Shown here: piece by piece, positions 23,982 through 31,659 of the stretch
Layout: each line of letters begins with the position of its first letter
Position numbering within the stretch: the stretch's first letter is position 1
NCBI GenBank assembly: GCA_027886865.1
Contig: JAPCJR010000020.1
Span: 1 to 39,158 of the forward strand
From: Nitrososphaerota archaeon
GTDB lineage: Archaea; Thermoproteota; Nitrososphaeria; Nitrososphaerales; UBA183
Direction of reading: 5' to 3'
Length of the DNA: 39,158 nucleotides
The notes under the pieces: model-generated
What the model saw: only the letters and a program-made list of their open reading frames with translations
Databases searched by the model: none
Told to the model about the DNA's origin: nothing
Position numbers and translations under genes: made by a program

Positions 23982-24587
23982 TTGTTCCTGCAGATACTGA
24001 TGGCCGCGTCCTTCCTCATCGCTGGCTATCAGGACGTGAGGGAGCGGCTTGTCTCTGACTTGGTGTGGATTCCCGCCATCATCGGCGTAGTCCTTGCGTT
24101 CTACTTTGTCCCTTCGCAGGACCTCTACCTGCTGGTCAGGATAGCGATAATCGGCGCGATAGCCTTCGGGGTCACCTGGTACGGCCTGGTGGGACAGGCC
24201 GACGGCATAGCGTTCGTCCTAGTAGTAGCGGACCCGACGCCCCTGGCCCCGCTTCCCGTGCTGTTCGCAATAGCCGCGGTCGCGCTGGCGCACATCGGTT
24301 ACCTCTACGTCGCCGGGCTCACCGGCAAGGACAAGGTCATCAGCCTTCAGCAGTTCAAGTCTGAGGCCAGATGGATCCCAAAGGCCGTCATCATCGGCGG
24401 CGAGAGGAGGGACGTGGACAAGGACGTGAACGTCTCACGCGAGGACGTCGAGAAGGTGACCGACGAGACTGCCATGGTCGACGTCCAGTATGGAGTGCCC
24501 ACCGTAGCCTACATAGCCGCGGGCTACATCATCTATGTCGTCTACCTCGCCATCTTCCACACGAGCGTCCTGACGAGCCTCCCGTGA
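23982..24587 (+). CDS. prepilin/preflagellin peptidase, A24 family
   Basis: This membrane aspartic protease cuts class III signal peptides. The 201-residue protein has the first catalytic Asp in GYQDVRERLVSD (about residues 15-26) and the second in the GxAD-type motif VGQADGIAF (about 71-79). Several TM helices surround them, with a final helix near residues 175-195. A hydrophilic cytoplasmic insert of about 60 residues (RRDVDKDVNVSREDVEKV) precedes the last helix, as in archaeal FlaK/PibD-like enzymes. The start is TTG at 23982, or the ATG at 24000. It diverges from the pilus platform gene, and its likely substrates are the three pilins of that operon. Confidence 0.9.
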   Translation: MFLQILMAASFLIAGYQDVRERLVSDLVWIPAIIGVVLAFYFVPSQDLYLLVRIAIIGAIAFGVTWYGLVGQADGIAFVLVVADPTPLAPLPVLFAIAAVALAHIGYLYVAGLTGKDKVISLQQFKSEARWIPKAVIIGGERRDVDKDVNVSREDVEKVTDETAMVDVQYGVPTVAYIAAGYIIYVVYLAIFHTSVLTSLP

Positions 24588-24633
24588 GGGCAAAGCTGAT
24601 TCATAGGGGCGCAAAGGGTGGTGGCGTTCTATC

Positions 24634-25437
24634 TTGGTGGAGTGGGAATCTTTGCTGAAGGAGGCCGGCGAGAGGGTCCAGGAGGTCAGGGACCGCTTGG
24701 TCGCATCTCAGGAGGGGACGGAGAGAGTTGGGGAGGGCGCGGGCGGCGACACGACGATGAGGGTCGACAAGGAGGCCGAGGAGGAGATAATCCAACTGGT
24801 CAGGCAGAAGGGGGACGTCAGGCTCATCGCCGAAGAGAACGGCGAGTCCGGCCCGAAAGACGCCAGGTGGACGGTGATAATCGACCCGATCGACGGCTCA
24901 TCCAACTTCGAGAGGCAGATTCCCTTCTACTGTACTTCTATAGCCGTGCTCGAGGGGAAGACGCTCGACGACGCGAGCCACGCGCTGGTAAGGAACCTCG
25001 TCAGCGGCGACACGTACTACGCCGAGGGGGCCGGGTACGCGACGAAGAACGGCTCCGAGATCAAGGCGAGCAGGGAGCAGGACCTGCGCGAGGCAATCGT
25101 GGGGGTCGACGTGTCGAAGACCAGCCTCTCGCTGGTGTCCAGTCTGAACCAGCTTGTGTCCTCCGTGAGGAGGCAGGTCCACTTTGGCGCCAACGCGCTC
25201 GAGGCGTGCTTCCTGGCGGAGGGGAAGATCGACGGCTTCGTGGATGTCAGGGGGAGGATCAGGGTGATGGACATGGCCGCTGCTTATCTGATCGGGAAGC
25301 AGGCCGGCGCCGTGTTCAGCGACAGGGAGGGGAGGCCGGTGAGGCCGGCGATCAGCGTGAAGGAGCGGTTCAGCATCGTGGGCGCGGGCAACAAGGTCCT
25401 CCACGCCAAGATGCTCGAGAAGCTAAAGGAAACCTGA
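24634..25437 (+). CDS. inositol monophosphatase-family phosphatase (IMPase/FBPase-like)
   Basis: Archaeal members dephosphorylate inositol-1-phosphate, fructose-1,6-bisphosphate or related sugars with Mg2+. The 267-residue protein shows the metal-site Glu in IAEENGE, the core IDPIDGSSNFERQIPFYCTSIA (about residues 87-107) and a C-terminal VMDMAAAYLI block that stands for the usual WDxAA. The variant Met in place of Trp is typical of some archaeal branches. Start TTG at 24634 or GTG at 24637. It converges on and abuts the HAD gene with no spacer. Position beside the glycan genes may point to a sugar phosphate substrate; that is inference. Confidence 0.9.
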   Translation: MVEWESLLKEAGERVQEVRDRLVASQEGTERVGEGAGGDTTMRVDKEAEEEIIQLVRQKGDVRLIAEENGESGPKDARWTVIIDPIDGSSNFERQIPFYCTSIAVLEGKTLDDASHALVRNLVSGDTYYAEGAGYATKNGSEIKASREQDLREAIVGVDVSKTSLSLVSSLNQLVSSVRRQVHFGANALEACFLAEGKIDGFVDVRGRIRVMDMAAAYLIGKQAGAVFSDREGRPVRPAISVKERFSIVGAGNKVLHAKMLEKLKET

Positions 25438-26031
25438 TCAGCTCAACGTGGACGCGAACTCGGCGAGGGTGTGAAAGACGGGCACCTCCTCGTCTTCGGG
25501 GTCATCTCCGTGCGTGCGGATCATCGCGAACGCGATGCCGACCTTCTTCGCCGCGTTCAGGTCGTTGAACCTGTCTCCTACGAAAACACTGGAGAGCTTC
25601 TTGGCCCTCATCGAGGACAGGGCCATCTCGACCTGCTCCGCCCTGTCGAGCGAATCTTCGCGCGTCAAGTAGTACGAGAAGAACTGCTTCAGGTCGAACA
25701 TCTCTAGTACTCTCGTCGCCGCCCTGCGTCCCTGGAGCGTGACAAGAGATACTTTCGCTCGTTCGGAGAGCCGGGCGAGGAGCTGGAACGCGCCGTCGTA
25801 GAGCCGCGCCGAGGGGACGGCAGCCCACTCGAACTCGTCGATGACCGCGAACACAGCTCTCCCCATCTTCGGGTCATTGGCGATCATCTCGCCTATAGTA
25901 GGGAAGATGGGCTTGAACTCGGCTGTGCTCCCCGTTACCTCCCTGAGCCTCTCACGGACCCCGTCCCATTCGACGGGGATGCTGGCGAGTGTCCCGTCGA
26001 GGTCGAATATGTACGCCTCAGTTCCGGTCAA
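25438..26031 (-). CDS. HAD-superfamily hydrolase
   Basis: The 197-residue phosphatase-type protein has HAD motif I YIFDLDGTLA with the nucleophile Asp close to the N-terminus. Motif II lies in VSLVTLQGRR, the Lys of motif III in MRAKKLS and motif IV in VFVGDRFNDLNAAK. A helical cap lies between motifs I and II, as in phosphoglycolate phosphatase relatives. The TTG at 26031 is the natural start because motif I begins 8 residues later and the upstream ATP-grasp stop is 2 bases before it. It is the last gene of a four-gene operon. The substrate is unknown. Confidence 0.85.
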   Translation of the reverse strand: MTGTEAYIFDLDGTLASIPVEWDGVRERLREVTGSTAEFKPIFPTIGEMIANDPKMGRAVFAVIDEFEWAAVPSARLYDGAFQLLARLSERAKVSLVTLQGRRAATRVLEMFDLKQFFSYYLTREDSLDRAEQVEMALSSMRAKKLSSVFVGDRFNDLNAAKKVGIAFAMIRTHGDDPEDEEVPVFHTLAEFASTLS

Positions 26032-26033
26032 TC

Positions 26034-27122
26034 TCAGAGGACCTTCTCCTTCCACCCGTCCTCTCTCCACAGGAACGCGCCGACGTCCATGTCCCTGAGA
26101 AGGTAGTAGCCTTCGGGGAGCAGATCCGTGGATGGGATCGAGTCTTTGACCTCCTCTCCGAGGCCCAGCCTGACGTAAAGGTCGGCCAAGTTCGCATACC
26201 ACGGCATGCGAAGATGTTTGACGGCGATGTACCCCCAGAGCGGCATCGTCGAGTGGAACTTCCCCGAGTCGACCTCGGTCACGCACATGGTGCCGGTGGA
26301 GGACTCCTTCAGGTCGACCGAGTAGGCGCCGTGGGGCTTCGGGTCCATCGCCCGGACCGCGGCGACAGCGACCTCGTTGACGGAATCATCGACGACTATC
26401 CGGGCGACCGAGGGCGTGCCGGTTATCCCGGAGGGAGAGATGTGCTTGAACGGGTATTCCAGCCGCTCCCGAGAATAGGAGGTCACGAGGCGCCCCTCAT
26501 GCCAGATGCTGTCCCATGCGATGTTCCTTCCCGGCAGGTACTCCTGGACGATGAACTCGTCGACCTTGGAGCCCTTGAGCACCCAGAGCTCGACCCAGTG
26601 GGCGGCCTCCCGCTCGTTGTAGCAGAGCAAGCTCAGCCGACCGCCGGCGCCGTGCCTCGCCCTCACCCAGAGCGGCGAGCCCAGCTCGGAGAAGGCGTCC
26701 TTGATGTCCGACGTCGAGCTCAGGCTCTGCGTCCTCGCGACGGGGACCTTCTTCTTGGCCAGTGCCTGCTGCGAGAGCAACTTGTCCTGCCCGACCTTCA
26801 TGACGCGGCTGTCGGGAAGGAACACGCGGCAGGGGACCTTCTCTCTGCTCTTCGCTATGACGTAGGCCTCACTCGAAGGCTGCGCGTGGAGGAACTGGAG
26901 CTTCTCCTCCTTGACGATGGCCGCGACCCGCGGGATGAAGGTCGGGTCGCTGTGCCTCGGCGTCAGAAGCCTCAGGTTGACATCAGGATAGACGAGATGA
27001 TACTTGTTGAAGTCGGTCCCGACGATGTAGTAGTCCCTCCTCGAAGCCCGAAGCGCCCTGACGAAGTTCACCCCCGCCAGGCCTCCTGAACCCGTGACGA
27101 GGACGCGCGCCTCCGGTCTCAA
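26034..27122 (-). CDS. ATP-grasp carboxylate ligase-like protein (CarB/PylC-like)
   Basis: The 362-residue protein has a pre-ATP-grasp Rossmann region beginning RVLVTGSGGLAGVNFVRAL. An ATP-grasp domain follows: a KxxxxxQQALAKKKVPVART segment, the glycine-rich RARHGAGGRLS, the base-contact strand DEFIVQEYLPG and the metal-site residues near CVTEVDSGKF. Such enzymes join a carboxylate, via an acyl phosphate, to an amine or another nucleophile. The preferred start is a TTG 2 bases after the deacetylase stop. An ATG at 27182 would add 20 residues with no similarity to the fold and overlap the previous gene by 59 bp. The substrate may be an amino sugar exposed by the neighbouring deacetylase; that is inference. 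Confidence 0.82.
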   Translation of the reverse strand: MRPEARVLVTGSGGLAGVNFVRALRASRRDYYIVGTDFNKYHLVYPDVNLRLLTPRHSDPTFIPRVAAIVKEEKLQFLHAQPSSEAYVIAKSREKVPCRVFLPDSRVMKVGQDKLLSQQALAKKKVPVARTQSLSSTSDIKDAFSELGSPLWVRARHGAGGRLSLLCYNEREAAHWVELWVLKGSKVDEFIVQEYLPGRNIAWDSIWHEGRLVTSYSRERLEYPFKHISPSGITGTPSVARIVVDDSVNEVAVAAVRAMDPKPHGAYSVDLKESSTGTMCVTEVDSGKFHSTMPLWGYIAVKHLRMPWYANLADLYVRLGLGEEVKDSIPSTDLLPEGYYLLRDMDVGAFLWREDGWKEKVL

Positions 27123-27123
27123 A

Positions 27124-28347
27124 CTAGGTGACCTCCAGCTCGAAACTGCTGCCAGCAGGTCGGACAAGCCGGGAACTCCCATCCCCCGCGACAGAACCCG
27201 AACTGACGCGCGGCGCCCGCCCTTCCGCCAGGTCCAATCGTAACACCAAGTCCTTGGGGGGATCCCGGCCCAGCCTAATCAGTCTACCATCTCTGACCAG
27301 GGGGACCGAGCGCGCCCGCCACCACCGCGCAACCTCCGCGCCGCTCCCGACGAAGCAACCCCGCGATTTGAACTCCTGCAGCAGCCGCCAGTAGATCCTC
27401 CCTCCCCTCATCCTCACGGCCTCCTGATGCCAGAGGAGGGTCATTAGACCCTCCACCCCCTTTACGGCGTCTATGAGCGCGATCGAGTCGGCGAAACCCT
27501 CCTCTTCCGTCCTCTTCAGGTATCCCCAGAGCGTTGTGTCCATGAGCACGAGCGGAACCTCGAGCAGGTTCATCGGGACCCACGAGTCGTCGGGAGGATG
27601 AAACGGGCTCGCAAAACCGAGCTTGAACCCGACGCGGTCGTTGGTCCCCACGGTGGTGTCGTAGTCGAAGCCCGCGCCCTCCATGACCTGCCAGCTCTTT
27701 GCAAAGTCGAACTTGAGATAGTGTTCGCGCAGCCCGGTCGGCCTGAACCCGAGCCCTGCGGAAAACCGGGACACAGCCTCGTTCATCTTGTCGAGGGAGT
27801 CGTGCGTGCCGAAGTCGCCGTGCAGCCCCACCTCCCATCCCGCTCCCCTGATCTTGTCGCTGATTGGTCTCACGTCGCTGAGAGGGTAGTTAGCAGACAT
27901 GAGGTAGAAGCTCGAGTGGAACCCGTGCGCCTCCTCCCTGGAGGCGATCATCCCGATGTTATTGTAAAGAGAGACCGCGCCGAGAAGGCCTCCGACGAGA
28001 TCAGTGAAGCTAAAGCGCGACCTAGTCTTCCAGACGTGGCTCGCCGGCCGCGAGATGTTGTCCACGTCGTGCGTGAGGCAGACCGCGAAGGGTGCCGCGC
28101 CGGGCCACCTCGCCTTCCTGACAAAGAAGCCGTCTTCCTTGAGGGCAGCGTCTCTGACCTGGGCGAGCATCAAGACCATCCGGTCCTCGAGCACAGGCCG
28201 GCTGATATCCTCGGAAGGGCCGCCCCGTATCATGGAAGAGACGTGGTCGACAAAATCCTGGGAAAGCGGATGCCGGTCCAGCTGGCCGCTCATCAGCCCG
28301 AGGCTCTCCTCGACCATCGAGGAGACGTACGCCCGCGCGTCGCTCAT
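27124..28347 (-). CDS. polysaccharide deacetylase-like protein (NodB fold)
   Basis: The 407-residue protein has a helical N-terminal domain of about 85 residues, then the NodB motif LTHDVDN (about 91-97) with two Asp residues for catalysis and metal binding. GLHGDFGTHDS (about 174-184) carries two His residues, though their spacing is wider than the classical HxxxH. RPTGLREHYLKFDF and LLWHQEA continue the fold. A C-terminal tail of about 70 residues after VARWWRARS is basic and unassigned. No signal peptide is seen, so it may act in the cytoplasm on a lipid- or nucleotide-linked sugar. Its ATG overlaps the stop of the kinase-like gene by 4 bp. Confidence 0.85.
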   Translation of the reverse strand: MSDARAYVSSMVEESLGLMSGQLDRHPLSQDFVDHVSSMIRGGPSEDISRPVLEDRMVLMLAQVRDAALKEDGFFVRKARWPGAAPFAVCLTHDVDNISRPASHVWKTRSRFSFTDLVGGLLGAVSLYNNIGMIASREEAHGFHSSFYLMSANYPLSDVRPISDKIRGAGWEVGLHGDFGTHDSLDKMNEAVSRFSAGLGFRPTGLREHYLKFDFAKSWQVMEGAGFDYDTTVGTNDRVGFKLGFASPFHPPDDSWVPMNLLEVPLVLMDTTLWGYLKRTEEEGFADSIALIDAVKGVEGLMTLLWHQEAVRMRGGRIYWRLLQEFKSRGCFVGSGAEVARWWRARSVPLVRDGRLIRLGRDPPKDLVLRLDLAEGRAPRVSSGSVAGDGSSRLVRPAGSSFELEVT

Positions 28348-29282
28348 GGTCGTCCGCCGGCCCGGGTGCTGGGGAAGAGCGGAGAGAGGTGGCCTTCGAT
28401 CCTCTCCTGAACGTCCTCAAAGGTGCTGGTGGCGTCGATCACAGGGTAGCGGTTCTTCCGGGCGATGTCGAGATAGCGTTCGCGCTCTAGCTGCAGGACG
28501 GAGCGCGGGTAGCGGATGTGGTCGGTCCTCTCGTCTATCACGCGGAGGGACTTGTCCACAGGTACATCTAGGATCATCGCGAAGAAGGGCCTCGGGAGCA
28601 GGTAGATCGGCGCGAGAGGCCTCACCGGATATCCCAACGCTTCGTACTTGATGTACGTGCTCCAAATGAACCTGTCGTAGATGACGACGGTTCCCTCCAC
28701 CCTGCAACCGATCGAGGAGGAGATCTGCAGGAGCAGGTTGTCAATGAGCGAGAGGACCGGCCTGAGAGGGTTCCTCCTCCGCCCGCCAGCTCCGCCCCGG
28801 ACGGTCGTGGATATCGACGACAACCTCTCCACGAAGAGGTATCTGTGGAACGGCATCAGTTTCACCCGGTAGCCCCTGTCCTCGAGCCACCGGCTTGTCG
28901 CCGCTGAGTGGGAGGACTTGCCGCTGCCGTCTATCCCGAGCAGGGCCACGGAACCGCCCCTGCGGCCAGTTCGGAGCGAGTAGATCGCACGCCGCTGGTA
29001 CTCGTCGTTAAGGTAGATGGAAGCGAAGAATAGCACAATACCGGCTGCCGGGAACAAGAAGAGGCGGTCCACCGTCAGCAGGTAGCCGCCCGCCGATGCG
29101 AGGAAGACCCTGAAAGCATTGGGCAGGTCGTTCAGCGGGTCGATGTGGGCCGACACGCTGCGGGCCACGCCGTAGAGCGCGAAGACGACACCGAATGCGA
29201 GAGGAAGGAGCAACGCCCACCGGTTCAACAGCAGCGAGAGGACGACGGTCGCGACGAAGAACAGGGTGACGCTGAGCTTCAT
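28344..29282 (-). CDS. membrane-anchored thymidylate-kinase-like P-loop protein
   Basis: About 100 N-terminal residues form up to four membrane helices (two in 1-43, two in 60-97). They are followed by a P-loop kinase domain of the dTMP-kinase fold. The P-loop is LLGIDGSGKSSH (about 112-123), the substrate motif is VIYDRFIWSTYIKY, and the lid region has DERTDHIRYPRS. Housekeeping dTMP kinases are soluble and about 200 residues, so this 312-residue, membrane-bound form more likely phosphorylates a membrane-linked or glycan-related substrate. ATG at 29282 fits a TATA box with a leader of about 20 nt. It is the first gene of a four-gene operon. Confidence 0.8.
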   Translation of the reverse strand: MKLSVTLFFVATVVLSLLLNRWALLLPLAFGVVFALYGVARSVSAHIDPLNDLPNAFRVFLASAGGYLLTVDRLFLFPAAGIVLFFASIYLNDEYQRRAIYSLRTGRRGGSVALLGIDGSGKSSHSAATSRWLEDRGYRVKLMPFHRYLFVERLSSISTTVRGGAGGRRRNPLRPVLSLIDNLLLQISSSIGCRVEGTVVIYDRFIWSTYIKYEALGYPVRPLAPIYLLPRPFFAMILDVPVDKSLRVIDERTDHIRYPRSVLQLERERYLDIARKNRYPVIDATSTFEDVQERIEGHLSPLFPSTRAGGRP

Positions 29283-29325
29283 CTTCAAGCTGTCTTCACG
29301 GCGTTCGCAGCGAGTGCCTCCTCCC

Positions 29326-29334
29326 GAATTAAAG
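29326..29334 (-). promoter_or_regulatory. TATA box for the four-gene kinase/deacetylase operon
   Basis: CTTTAATTC on the minus strand is centred 48 bp before the ATG at 29282, predicting a leader of about 22 nt. Confidence 0.45.
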
Positions 29335-29373
29335 AATCTTCGGATGCAGGTGAGGCCTCGGCCGCGATTGATG

Positions 29374-29382
29374 GATTTAAGA
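29374..29382 (+). promoter_or_regulatory. TATA box for the nucleotidyltransferase-flippase pair
   Basis: GATTTAAGA is centred about 32 bp before the ATG at 29410, predicting a very short leader. Confidence 0.5.
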
Positions 29383-29409
29383 AGAGAAGATGCAGAGCCA
29401 CGCGACAGA

Positions 29410-30150
29410 ATGGTCACCAAGGCGGCCGTCCTCTGCGGGGGGGAGGGCACCAGGTTGAAGCCTCACACGAACGACCGCCAGAAGACCATGATACCCGTCG
29501 GCAACAAAGGAAGGCCGCTCCTCGAGTACATCGTGAGGCTCTTGGCCTACAACGGGGTGAACGAGATCACTCTTCTCACGGGCTACAGGTCGGAGCAGGT
29601 GGAGGCGTATTTTGGCGACGGGGGGAAGTTCGGCGTCAGGATCAACTACTCGAAAGACGCAGAGGGCGTGAAGGGAAGCGCCCCGGCGCTGGTCAACGCC
29701 ATCGACAGCGGCAAGATCGGGATGTTCGACGACCTTGTGATATATTACGGCGACGTCCTGTCTGCGCTCAACATTCGCGAACTCGTGGCTCATCACCGGG
29801 AGAGAGGCGCTGCGATGACGCTCGTCCTCTCAAAGGACTACAGGGTCCCCGTGGGAATCGCTCAGGTCGAAGGCGAGAGGGTGACCTCCTTCAAGGAGAA
29901 ACCTGTCCTTCCGCTGAATGTGACCGTGGGGGGCCTAGTCATCTCCAAGGACTGTCTTCCCCTGTTGCGGCAGGTAACCTCCACGGGGGGCACCGACATC
30001 ATGACCCATTTCGTCCCCAAGGTCATTGCCCAGGGGATGAAAGTGTCGGCCTTCTACATAGAGGGATTCTGGTACGACGTGGGCACCACGGAGGCCTACG
30101 AGAAACTCGACAGCGAGCTCGTCGAGAAGAACCTCAGGTTCCTGGATTAG
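29410..30150 (+). CDS. sugar nucleotidyltransferase (NDP-sugar pyrophosphorylase)
   Basis: The 246-residue enzyme forms an NDP-sugar from NTP and a sugar-1-phosphate. The signature GGEGTRLKPHTNDRQKTMIPVG (its first half GGEGTRLKPHT near residues 10-20) matches G-G-x-G-T-R-x(n)-K-x-M. YYGDVLSA holds the metal-binding Asp, VPVGIAQVEGERVTSFKEKP follows, and FWYDVGTTEAY closes the active site. It has no left-handed beta-helix C-terminal domain. The ATG at 29410 is chosen because the core strand starts 4 residues later and a TATA box lies upstream. The flippase gene follows after 6 bp. The sugar is unknown. Confidence 0.9.
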   Translation: MVTKAAVLCGGEGTRLKPHTNDRQKTMIPVGNKGRPLLEYIVRLLAYNGVNEITLLTGYRSEQVEAYFGDGGKFGVRINYSKDAEGVKGSAPALVNAIDSGKIGMFDDLVIYYGDVLSALNIRELVAHHRERGAAMTLVLSKDYRVPVGIAQVEGERVTSFKEKPVLPLNVTVGGLVISKDCLPLLRQVTSTGGTDIMTHFVPKVIAQGMKVSAFYIEGFWYDVGTTEAYEKLDSELVEKNLRFLD

Positions 30151-30156
30151 TCGAAA

Positions 30157-31659
30157 ATGTCGAAGCAGATCTCGGTGAGAAGGACCGGCCTGGTGGTCTT
30201 CTCGGCGAGAATCGGGAGCATCTTCACCGGCCTCGTCTTCCTTCTCCTGATGACGCGCAGCCTGAGCTCGCAGCAGTTCGGGCTCTGGGAGGTGATACTG
30301 GACGTCGTCACCTTCGCATCCTACCCCTCGGGGCTGCTGGTCTACTGGGCCACGCGCGACATCGCGCGCGGTCAGATGAAGGGCAAGACCGCCCTGGGGA
30401 TCAACTTCGCGCTTAGCGCTGCCGGAATCGCGATCTACGTGGTGCTATCGCACTTCACCGCGGGGACGGTGAAAGCAGACTGGACTACCTTCCTGCTCGC
30501 GGTCCTGCTCGTCCCGATAGGCTATTGGAACCAAGCGGCCAACGCCATCGTCTCCGGTTACAACCCAGTGGTGGGAGGATACTCGGTGATATCGTCGGAG
30601 GCCTGCAAGCTACTGGTGGCCATCCCCGCGTTGCTCGTCTTCCACGCAGGGATAGACGGGGTGATCCTTGCCCTGATGGCGGCCAACCTCGCCCAGGCCG
30701 CGACCTCCACCTACCTCTGCACCGACGCGCTCAAGCTCCCCTTCGACCTAGATACCGGAAAGAGGTGGATGACACGTTCGTGGCTGACCTCGCTCACATC
30801 GATACCTTATGTCGTCGGGATCGCCGACACCTATGTCGCCTCGCTCGCCGCCGGGGGGACCATCCTGGTCGGCTACTATCAGGCCGCGTTCTCCGTGGCC
30901 ACGCTCGCTGGTTATTCGATCTACCTGGCGGTCGCGCTCTACCCGCTGCTCCTCCGGGGAGGCGGGTCCGATGAACTGCCGACCATCACGCTCGACCTCT
31001 CCCTCCTCTTCGGGATACCGTTAGCGGTCGGAGCGGCGGCGATGGCCAAACCCATCCTCTTCGTGCTCAAGCCGACGTACACCGAAGGCAGCACGGCCCT
31101 GATGATCCTCGCGTTCGCCGCGCTGGTGGCGTCTGTGGGTTATTTCCTGGACCAGACCCTCTCTGGGAGGGTGACCGTCGACGCGGACGACTCGGCGCGA
31201 TTCACCCACTACATCCACAGCGACCTCTTCTTCGTATTCCTGGTGAACCTGGGGAGCACGGTCACCTACATCGTCGCTGTCTTTCTCATCGTGTTCACGG
31301 CCAGGCCTCAGGGCACGAACTTCGCCCCCACCCTCGACCTGTGGGCCATAGCGCAACTCGTCGTCTTCTCGGTCTTCATGATAATCAGGATACCGAGGGT
31401 GAGAAAGGGAGGGAAGCTCTCTCTCCGACCTTCGTTCCTGAAATACGTAGTCGGCGCCATCCTGATGGGCGGGTTCCTCGCCCTCACGGGCAGCTACCTG
31501 AGCTACGGGGCGCGCAGCTTCGAGTTCGGGGCGCAGGTGGTCGCCATCGGGCTATCCGGTGCCGCCATCTACTTCGGCTTCGTCTTCGCTACGGACGCCA
31601 CTTTCAGGCGGCTCACAAGGCGGCTTCTCCGGCCGATCACTAACCCAGGAGAGCCCTGA
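30157..31659 (+). CDS. polysaccharide/oligosaccharide flippase (Wzx-like, MOP superfamily)
   Basis: The 500-residue protein has about 13-14 predicted membrane helices in the arrangement of Wzx/MOP flippases. The N-terminus runs VVFSARIGSIFTGLVFLLLM, then SLSSQQFGLWEVILDVVTFA, the usual first two helices of the family. It moves lipid-linked glycans across the cytoplasmic membrane. It is co-transcribed with the nucleotidyltransferase. Its 3' end overlaps the convergent glycosyltransferase gene by 20 bp. The specific glycan is unknown. Confidence 0.86.
   Translation: MSKQISVRRTGLVVFSARIGSIFTGLVFLLLMTRSLSSQQFGLWEVILDVVTFASYPSGLLVYWATRDIARGQMKGKTALGINFALSAAGIAIYVVLSHFTAGTVKADWTTFLLAVLLVPIGYWNQAANAIVSGYNPVVGGYSVISSEACKLLVAIPALLVFHAGIDGVILALMAANLAQAATSTYLCTDALKLPFDLDTGKRWMTRSWLTSLTSIPYVVGIADTYVASLAAGGTILVGYYQAAFSVATLAGYSIYLAVALYPLLLRGGGSDELPTITLDLSLLFGIPLAVGAAAMAKPILFVLKPTYTEGSTALMILAFAALVASVGYFLDQTLSGRVTVDADDSARFTHYIHSDLFFVFLVNLGSTVTYIVAVFLIVFTARPQGTNFAPTLDLWAIAQLVVFSVFMIIRIPRVRKGGKLSLRPSFLKYVVGAILMGGFLALTGSYLSYGARSFEFGAQVVAIGLSGAAIYFGFVFATDATFRRLTRRLLRPITNPGEP

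Noticed and set aside
25989..27089. 366-codon plus-strand frame opposite the ATP-grasp gene
   Set aside because: No recognisable motif; the opposite strand has a continuous ATP-grasp fold.
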